A stretch of 64,000 nt of DNA from Rathayibacter sp. VKM Ac-2759. Its GTDB lineage: Bacteria; Actinomycetota; Actinomycetes; Actinomycetales; Microbacteriaceae. Under the pieces are notes generated by a model. It did not search any database. It had not been told where the DNA came from and was given only the letters and a program-made list of their open reading frames with translations. Position 1 is the stretch's first letter; each line of letters begins with the position of its first letter. The stretch spans positions 3,100,001-3,164,000 of the forward strand of contig NZ_CP047176.1 in the NCBI RefSeq assembly GCF_009834225.1, read 5' to 3'. Of the stretch, positions 58,639 through 64,000 are shown piece after piece. A program made the position numbers and the translations under genes.

Positions 58639-58941
58639 TCAGTCCTCGGTGATGGCGCGGACGACGCCCCAGGCGACGAGACCCACGGCGGCCGCGGCTC
58701 CGACGGCACCGGCGATCAGGGCCGACGGGTTCTGCCGCCGCACGACCCGGACCTTGCGCTCCAGCGTGCGCTGGGCGGTCCGGAGCTTGCGGGGGACGTT
58801 GACCTTGTACTCGATGGCGTCGAGGGTCGCCGCGAGCTCGGCTCGGGCGCGCTCGATGTCGGCCTTCAGCTGGCCGGGCTTGAGCTCGGCCGGGTCGACG
58901 AAGCGGGGGGTGGTGGTCGAGACCGCGCGATCAGTTGTCAT
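58639..58941 (-). CDS. DUF3618 membrane-associated protein
   Basis: 100 residues. LKADIERARAELAATLDAIEYKVNVP (DUF3618: R-x-E-L-x-x-T-L-D-x-I-E) is followed by a basic helix and one C-terminal membrane segment. Widespread in actinobacteria, always near a holin-like gene. Start overlaps the upstream gene by 11 bp. Function unknown; may organise the cell envelope. Confidence 0.82.
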   Translation of the reverse strand: MTTDRAVSTTTPRFVDPAELKPGQLKADIERARAELAATLDAIEYKVNVPRKLRTAQRTLERKVRVVRRQNPSALIAGAVGAAAAVGLVAWGVVRAITED

Positions 58942-59344
58942 AGCTGCCGACTCCCTTGAACGCCTGGACGTCCTTCTTGATGCTCTCGATCGAATCCTGC
59001 GGTACCGGCGGCACGGCCTTCTTGATCGACTTGACGCCGACGAGGGCGAGCACGACGGCCACCAGCAGGAAGAACACGGTGACGATCAGCGCCGACAGCC
59101 ACGCGGGCAGCCAGGACGAGATGCCGATGATCGCGAAGGCGACCAGCGTCGCCCACGCGGTGATCAGGAAGAACACGGCCGCGGCGACGAAGGCGATCGC
59201 GAACCCGGCGCTCTTCGCCTTGCCCGACAGCTCGTTCTTCAGCGAGGCGACCTCGGCCTTGACGAGCTCGATCACGAGACCGGGGAGGTCGCCGACCAGC
59301 TCGCCCAGTGACCGGGCGTTCTTCGGATTGCGTTCGTTCACCAC
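58931..59344 (-). CDS. Phage-holin-like (putative actinobacterial holin-X) membrane protein
   Basis: 137 residues. A helical N-terminus (SLGELVGDLPGLVIELVKAE) is followed by two membrane helices near 47-75 and 80-105 and a charged tail. The family is named after holins but is chromosomal in actinobacteria and not linked to phage. With the DUF3618 and YtxH-like genes it forms a conserved trio. Confidence 0.8.
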   Translation of the reverse strand: MVNERNPKNARSLGELVGDLPGLVIELVKAEVASLKNELSGKAKSAGFAIAFVAAAVFFLITAWATLVAFAIIGISSWLPAWLSALIVTVFFLLVAVVLALVGVKSIKKAVPPVPQDSIESIKKDVQAFKGVGSYDN

Positions 59345-59405
59345 GGGAGCTCCTCGAGGGTGGGACGTGCCGGCGCGGGGCCGAGCAGGGCCGAAGGGAT
59401 GTGGA

Positions 59406-59765
59406 CTAGGCCTTGGAGGAGGACGGCGACGGCGAGGTGCCGGCGGCCGCAGCGGCCTCGTCGACCTTGGCCGCGGCCTTGCGGGCGGCGGCGGTCGCCT
59501 CGGCGTCGCTCGCGCCCTGGCTCTTCTTGCCGCCCGAGACGGCCTTGACGACGACCGAGCGCACGACCTCGTAGGCCTTGTCGGACACGGTGCTGAGCTG
59601 CGTCTTCGCCGCTCCGCCGACCGCGCCCGCCACGTCCTGCACGGGCTGCGTCTGCCAGAACCTGTTCGCCGCGGCGGCGATCTGGTCGTACCGCTTGCGT
59701 CCGGCGCGTGCTCCCAGCACGTATCCGGCGGCGGCTCCTGCCACGAAAAGAATCTTGCCCTTCAC
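59406..59765 (-). CDS. YtxH-like protein
   Basis: 119 residues. One N-terminal membrane segment (KGKILFVAGAAAGYVLGARA, then GRKRYDQIAAAANRFWQTQ) and a polar, Ala/Lys-rich C-terminus. Matches the actinobacterial YtxH-like group of unknown function. ATG 59765, in the gap behind cgoX; first gene of the envelope trio embedded in the heme series. Confidence 0.78.
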   Translation of the reverse strand: MKGKILFVAGAAAGYVLGARAGRKRYDQIAAAANRFWQTQPVQDVAGAVGGAAKTQLSTVSDKAYEVVRSVVVKAVSGGKKSQGASDAEATAAARKAAAKVDEAAAAAGTSPSPSSSKA

Positions 59766-59841
59766 GCCTACTCCTCGTCCTGAACCGCTCGTGCGGCTCG
59801 TTCACGCGGTCGATGACCACTCGTGTCGGGGCACGCCGCTC

Positions 59842-61332
59842 TCACGCGGATGCCTGCGACCCAGAGTAGCCGTCGCCGTCATATCCTTCGCGCGGAATGC
59901 CGACGCCTTGACGCACCAACCGGCGCCGGATAAGGGCGGCCGCCTCGCCGGCGTGCGGCAGCACCGAGGCCAGCCCCGTCCCGGCCAGCCAGGTGCCGGT
60001 GACCACGACGCCCTCGACGGGAGCGAGGGCCGCGCGGAACGCCTCCAGGTGCTCGCGACGGCCCAGAGCCGCGGCAGGGCGGACGTTCGCCCAGCGCACC
60101 CGGGCGGAGTCGACCAGGGACGCGGGATCGAGCTCCACGCCGAGCAGGACGGAGGCGTCGCGGAGAGCGACGGCCGCCGCCTCCGCGTCGCTCGCTCCCT
60201 CGAGCGGAGGACGCTCGCCGGGTCTGCCGTAGGAGAGGCGCAGGACGTGCCGCCCGGCCGGGAGCGAGCGGGCGAGCCACTCCCACTTCGCGGTCGCATG
60301 GGTGAGCGCCTTGGCGGTCACGTCCGTGGCGGTCGGGGCGACGAGCACACCGGAGCCGCGCGGGGCCGCGTCGAGGCGGGCGTCGTCGACGACGAGGGTG
60401 ACGAGCTCGACGGAGTCGCCGCTGCCCTCGTCGGGGTCGGCGACGGCGGGCACCAGCCCGGCGAGCAGCGCTCGCGCATCGCGCTCGGGGGTCGAGACGA
60501 TGACGGCGCGGGCCGACACACCGCCGTCCTCGAGCGTCAGGCGGAAGAGCGCGCCATCGCGCTCGAGGGCCCGCACCGCGGCACCGGTGCGGATCTCGCC
60601 CGAGAGGTAGCCGATCCGCTCGACGAGAGCGTCGACCAGGCGGTGCATCCCTCCGCTGATGCCGCGCACCGCGACACCGGCCGGCAGGTTCGCGCGGAGG
60701 GAGGCGACGGCGCCGGCCAGCGAGCCGCGGCGCGTGATCGCGCCGTTCAGGCCCGGCGCGGCGAGATCGACGTCGATGTCCTCGGGGCGGGAGGAGTAGA
60801 CGCCGGAGACCACGGGGGCGACGAGGTCCTCGAGCACGCGGACGCCCATCCGGGTGCGGACCAGCTCGGCCAGCGAGTGCGCGCGGCCGATGCGCAGCAC
60901 CGGCAGGAGGGTGTCGAGCCAGGCCCGAGCGGCACCGCGGCGGCCGATCGCGCGCACCACGTCGGTCGCGAGCGGGGTGCCGGGGATGCCGAGGATCCCG
61001 GCGCGCGGCGACGGGACGGAGCGGCCGCCCGACAGATGGAGCCAGGAGCCGCCGGTGCTCGGCTCGACGACCGCCTCGGCGAGGGGGCGGCCGTCGGAGA
61101 CGAGCGCGCCGAGCGCCGCCTCGACGTGGCCGCCGCGGGTGGCGAAGCTCTCGGCTCCCGCGTCGAGCACGACCCCGGCGATCTCGAGCGGGGCGACGGA
61201 CCCGCCGACCCGCTCGCCCGCCTCGAGCACGACCACGCGCAGGCCGATGCGCAAGCACTCGGCCGCCGCGGCGAGCCCCGCCACTCCCCCGCCGACGACG
61301 GCGACGTCGTAGGCGGCGGGACCGGTCGTCAC
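59842..61332 (-). CDS. hemY: Coproporphyrinogen III oxidase, CgoX/HemY type
   Basis: 496 residues. FAD motif VAVVGGGVAGLAAAAECLR, then EAGERVGGSV, the central SGVYSSRPEDIDVDLAAP typical of HemY/PPOX, and VVVTGTWLAGTGLASVL at the C-terminus. In this phylum the enzyme oxidises coproporphyrinogen III to coproporphyrin III with oxygen. GTG start overlaps the hemE stop (GTGA). The last 25 residues are Gly/Ser-rich. Confidence 0.92.
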   Translation of the reverse strand: MTTGPAAYDVAVVGGGVAGLAAAAECLRIGLRVVVLEAGERVGGSVAPLEIAGVVLDAGAESFATRGGHVEAALGALVSDGRPLAEAVVEPSTGGSWLHLSGGRSVPSPRAGILGIPGTPLATDVVRAIGRRGAARAWLDTLLPVLRIGRAHSLAELVRTRMGVRVLEDLVAPVVSGVYSSRPEDIDVDLAAPGLNGAITRRGSLAGAVASLRANLPAGVAVRGISGGMHRLVDALVERIGYLSGEIRTGAAVRALERDGALFRLTLEDGGVSARAVIVSTPERDARALLAGLVPAVADPDEGSGDSVELVTLVVDDARLDAAPRGSGVLVAPTATDVTAKALTHATAKWEWLARSLPAGRHVLRLSYGRPGERPPLEGASDAEAAAVALRDASVLLGVELDPASLVDSARVRWANVRPAAALGRREHLEAFRAALAPVEGVVVTGTWLAGTGLASVLPHAGEAAALIRRRLVRQGVGIPREGYDGDGYSGSQASA

Positions 61333-62465
61333 GGCCGCCAGGCGTGCACGTGCGCGACGAGGCGCGTGAGCACGTCGGGGTCGGTCTCGGGCGGCACGCC
61401 GTGGCCGAGGTTGAGCACGTGGGCCGGAGCGGTGAGACCGCGGAGGAGGACGTCGTCGACGTGCGCCGCGAGCACCTCCCAGGGGGCGGAGAGCAGGGCG
61501 GGGTCGACGTTGCCCTGCACGGGGACGAAGCCGCCGAGCCGGTGGTTCGCCTCGTCGAGCGGGATCCGGTAGTCGACGCCGACCACGTCGACGCCGATGC
61601 CGTGCATCGCGCCGAGGAGCTCGCCGGTGCCGACTCCGAAGTGCACGATCGGCACGTTGCGGCGCACCTGCGCCTCCTCGCCCGCCGGGCCGTGATCGAA
61701 CGCGAGATCGCGCACGTGGGTCAGCGCCCGGGCGGAGGCGGGCGCGACATGGGCGGTGTAGTCGGCGAGCGAGAGCGCGCCCGCCCACGAGTCGAAGAGC
61801 TGAGCGGCGCTGGCGCCGGCGAGCACCTGAGCGCGCAGGAAGCGCCCGGTGACCTCGGCGGTCCACTCCATCAGGCGCGACCACGCGTCGGGATCGGCGT
61901 GCATCAGGGTCCGCGCGCGGATGTGGTCCTTCGACGGACCGCCCTCGACCAGGTACGCGGCGAGCGTGAACGGGGCGCCGGCGAAGCCGATCAGCGGGGT
62001 GTCGCCGAGCCCGGCGACCGTGCGGCGCACACCCTCCCGGATCGGCTCGAGGGTCTCGTCGAGGACCGCCGGGTCGATGGCGCAGAGCTCGTCGACGTCG
62101 GCGGCGGTGCGCACCGCCTTCTCGAGCACGGGCCCGCGGCCCGGGACGATGTCGACGCCGACCCCCGCCAGGCGCAGCGGGATGACGATGTCGCTGAAGA
62201 AGATGCCGGCGTCCACCCCGTGCCGGCGCACCGGCTGCAGCGTGATCTCGCTCGCGAGCGCGGGGTCGAGGCAGGCGTCGAGCATCTGCGTGTCGGTGCG
62301 GAGGGCCCGGTACTCGGGCAGGCTCCGCCCGGCCTGGCGCATGAACCAGACGGGTGTCGACTCCGGCCGGTCGGAGCGGTACGCCCTGACGAGGGAGGAG
62401 TCGGCGGTGCGCCCGGAGGCGAGCGGGTGCGACGGATCGAGCAGGCCGGCGGTGGGGGAGGTCAC
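61329..62465 (-). CDS. hemE: Uroporphyrinogen decarboxylase
   Basis: 378 residues. Substrate-site PVWFMRQAGRSLPEYR, FSDIVIPLRLAGVGVDIVPG with the catalytic Asp, LIGFAGAPFTLAAYL and HFGVGTGELL are standard. Decarboxylates uroporphyrinogen III to coproporphyrinogen III. GTG 62465 was chosen because AATAAT lies 6 nt upstream as in other leaderless genes; ATG 62495 is the alternative. First minus-strand gene of the heme series, divergent from hemA. Confidence 0.94.
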   Translation of the reverse strand: MTSPTAGLLDPSHPLASGRTADSSLVRAYRSDRPESTPVWFMRQAGRSLPEYRALRTDTQMLDACLDPALASEITLQPVRRHGVDAGIFFSDIVIPLRLAGVGVDIVPGRGPVLEKAVRTAADVDELCAIDPAVLDETLEPIREGVRRTVAGLGDTPLIGFAGAPFTLAAYLVEGGPSKDHIRARTLMHADPDAWSRLMEWTAEVTGRFLRAQVLAGASAAQLFDSWAGALSLADYTAHVAPASARALTHVRDLAFDHGPAGEEAQVRRNVPIVHFGVGTGELLGAMHGIGVDVVGVDYRIPLDEANHRLGGFVPVQGNVDPALLSAPWEVLAAHVDDVLLRGLTAPAHVLNLGHGVPPETDPDVLTRLVAHVHAWRP

Positions 62466-62546
62466 CGCGGCATTATTCCAGGCGCATCCGTGCATTCCTC
62501 CCCGACCCCGGGGGCGGGGCTCGGTGACGGCGCGTAGACTGCTGGG
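62466..62546. promoter_or_regulatory. Divergent promoters hemE / hemA
   Basis: Minus: AATAAT (62472-62477), 6 nt before the hemE GTG. Plus: TAGACT (62535-62540), 6 nt before the hemA GTG. Only 81 bp separate the two starts, so a shared regulator could act on both. Confidence 0.6.
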
Positions 62547-63845
62547 GTGCTTCTGTGTCTGACGGCGTCGCACAAGAACGCCAGCTTCGATCTCCTCGAG
62601 AAGCTCTCCGTCGACTCCTCCGCCGTCGCGTCCGCCCTGTCCGACGGCATCGACTTCGTCTCGGGGGCCGTGGTCGTGGCGACCTGCAACCGCTTCGAGG
62701 CGTACCTCGACATCGACGAGCCGCTGACCGCCGCGCAGGCCGTGGCCGTCGAGGCCGCGACCGCCGCCGTCAGCGCGGCGACCGGGGTCGAGCAGGACGA
62801 GCTCCGCGGCAGCGTCGACGTCGTCTCGGGCGACCGCGTCGCCGAGCACCTCTTCGCGGTGTCGAGCGGCCTGGAGTCGGTCGTCGTCGGCGAGGGCGAG
62901 ATCGCCGGCCAGGTGCGCCGCTCGCTCGAGGAGGCGCGCCGCCTCGGCACCACGTCGTCCGAGCTGGAGCGCCTGTTCCAGCGCGCGTCGCAGACCTCGC
63001 GCGGCATCAAGAACCGCACCGGGCTCGGCAGCGCCGGCCGCTCGATCGTGCGGCTCGCCCTCGATCTCGCCTCCAGCCGCGTCACCGACTGGCGTGCCGC
63101 CCGCGTGCTGCTGGTCGGCACCGGCAGCTACGCCCGCGCGACCGTCGCCGCTCTGCGCGATCGCGGAGTGGTCGAGATCGCCGTGCACTCCCCCTCCGGC
63201 CGCGCGGAGGGCTTCGCCGCCCGCCGTGCGCTGCGGCCGATCGACCGGGCCGACTTCGCCGTCGAGGCCGTCGCCGCCGAGGTCGTCATCACCTGCACGA
63301 CCACCGAGCAGCCCGTGCTCGACGCCGCGCTCCTCGCCGACGGACGCCGGCACGGCGCCTTCCGCGAGCGCCAGCTCGTCATCGACCTCGGCCTCCCCCG
63401 CAACGTCGCGGGCGATGTCACCGGACTCGCGGGGGTCGAGCTGCTCGACCTCGAGACGATCAGCCTGCACGCGCCGCTCGAGGTGCTCGACGCCTCCACC
63501 CAGGCACGCGCCCTCGTCGACAAGGCCGTCCGCAAGTTCTCGGACGTCGCCGACGAGAAGAGCCTGACCCCCGCGGTCGTGGCTCTGCGCGCCCACGTCT
63601 TCGACGCGCTCGACGCCGAGATCGAGCGTGCGCGCTCCCGCGGCGACGAGGACGGCCGGACCGAGCAGGCGCTGCGCCACCTCGCGGGAGTCCTGCTGCA
63701 CACGCCGAGCGTCCGGGCGCGCGACTACGCCCGCGCGGGCGAGCAGGAGGCGTACCTCACGGGCCTCGAGGCGCTCTTCGGCATCGAGGTGCCCGCAGAG
63801 CCCGCGGCCGCGCGGCCGATCGACGGCTCGGCCGCCACCGCGTGA
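62547..63845 (+). CDS. hemA: Glutamyl-tRNA reductase
   Basis: 432 residues. N-terminal catalytic domain with Cys47 in VATCNRFEAYLDID, ESVVVGEGEIAGQVRR and the NADPH domain (VLLVGTGSYARATVAALRD). The C-terminal dimerisation helices end the protein. Reduces glutamyl-tRNA(Glu), the first and regulated step of the C5 pathway; HemL takes the product. GTG start in leaderless context. The stop overlaps the following acetyltransferase gene. Confidence 0.95.
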   Translation: MLLCLTASHKNASFDLLEKLSVDSSAVASALSDGIDFVSGAVVVATCNRFEAYLDIDEPLTAAQAVAVEAATAAVSAATGVEQDELRGSVDVVSGDRVAEHLFAVSSGLESVVVGEGEIAGQVRRSLEEARRLGTTSSELERLFQRASQTSRGIKNRTGLGSAGRSIVRLALDLASSRVTDWRAARVLLVGTGSYARATVAALRDRGVVEIAVHSPSGRAEGFAARRALRPIDRADFAVEAVAAEVVITCTTTEQPVLDAALLADGRRHGAFRERQLVIDLGLPRNVAGDVTGLAGVELLDLETISLHAPLEVLDASTQARALVDKAVRKFSDVADEKSLTPAVVALRAHVFDALDAEIERARSRGDEDGRTEQALRHLAGVLLHTPSVRARDYARAGEQEAYLTGLEALFGIEVPAEPAAARPIDGSAATA

Positions 63846-64000
63846 GCCCGCTCCGGCTCCCGTTCGACGCCGAGCCGATCCGCACCGAGCGCCTCCTCCT
63901 CCGGCCGCTCGGGCTCGACGACGCCGACGACCACGCGCGCTACCAGGGCGATCCGGAGGCGGTGCGCTACCTCCGGTGGCCCGTCCGGACCCCGGAGGAG
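63842..64000 (+). CDS. GNAT-family N-acetyltransferase, N-terminal part (runs off the window)
   Basis: 53 codons from a GTG that overlaps the hemA stop (GTGA). RTERLLLRPLGLDDADDHAR and the following WPVRT match the first strands of RimJ/RimL-type acetyltransferases. The acetyl-CoA site lies beyond the window. Substrate unknown. Confidence 0.7.
   Translation, partial: MSPLRLPFDAEPIRTERLLLRPLGLDDADDHARYQGDPEAVRYLRWPVRTPEE

Noticed and set aside
58931..59344. Prophage remnant suggested by the holin-like protein
   Set aside because: No phage structural, integrase or lysin gene nearby; this holin-like family is chromosomal in actinobacteria.

Overview
The window is very GC-rich and densely packed, with many ATGA/GTGA gene overlaps. 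Gene content points to an aerobic, Gram-positive actinobacterium, most likely Microbacteriaceae (Rathayibacter/Curtobacterium-like). The family is inferred from gene content and promoter style; no rRNA or other phylogenetic marker was tested. Evidence includes the coproporphyrin-dependent heme pathway (CpfC, ChdC, CgoX), bifunctional PutA, ATP-type PfkA with the actinobacterial G/K signature, DUF2510 and DUF3618 proteins, and many starts preceded by a TANNNT or CANNNT hexamer about 6 nt upstream, the signature of leaderless transcripts.

Layout. 0-5 kb: 5' end of a MocR-type regulator divergent from a YczE membrane protein, then dctA divergent from a DcuS/CitA-like two-component pair. 5-12 kb: thioredoxin-reductase-like flavoprotein, XRE-cupin regulator, a FusB-like FBP protein behind a leader resembling an attenuator, and two DHA2 exporters, each with its own regulator (TetR, MarR) and palindromic operators. 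12-23 kb: an Lrp regulator and a minus-strand operon of a complete polyamine-type ABC importer, two paralogous amidohydrolases, a second binding protein and a DAO-family oxidase. 23-31 kb: DUF2510 membrane protein, HAD phosphatase, MacAB-like exporter with adaptor, a Tat-exported protein and a NarL-type two-component pair. 31-47 kb: MarR and putA, a phytoene-dehydrogenase-like flavoprotein, AlkA, a ferritin-like Tat protein, pfkA, and small metabolic genes, many with leaderless-type promoters. 46.8-51 kb: a PIN-domain toxin-antitoxin candidate, a TetR/NmrA pair with a repeated operator, and a third DHA2 exporter.

51-64 kb is the heme locus: hemA (+) and, on the minus strand, hemE-cgoX-(three small envelope genes)-chdC-cpfC-hemC-hemD-[insertion]-hemB-hemL. 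It runs from glutamyl-tRNA to heme b through coproporphyrin. Between hemD and hemB the run is interrupted by a plus-strand gene for an AbiEi-HTH/DUF559 (Vsr-like nuclease) protein. That gene is bracketed by two 71-bp direct copies of a foldable repeat with terminal inverted repeats.

The two most notable signals are this nuclease-gene/structured-repeat insertion and the putative peptide-controlled leader ahead of the FBP gene. No tRNA, rRNA, CRISPR array or IS transposase was seen. No gap between genes exceeds 300 bases.
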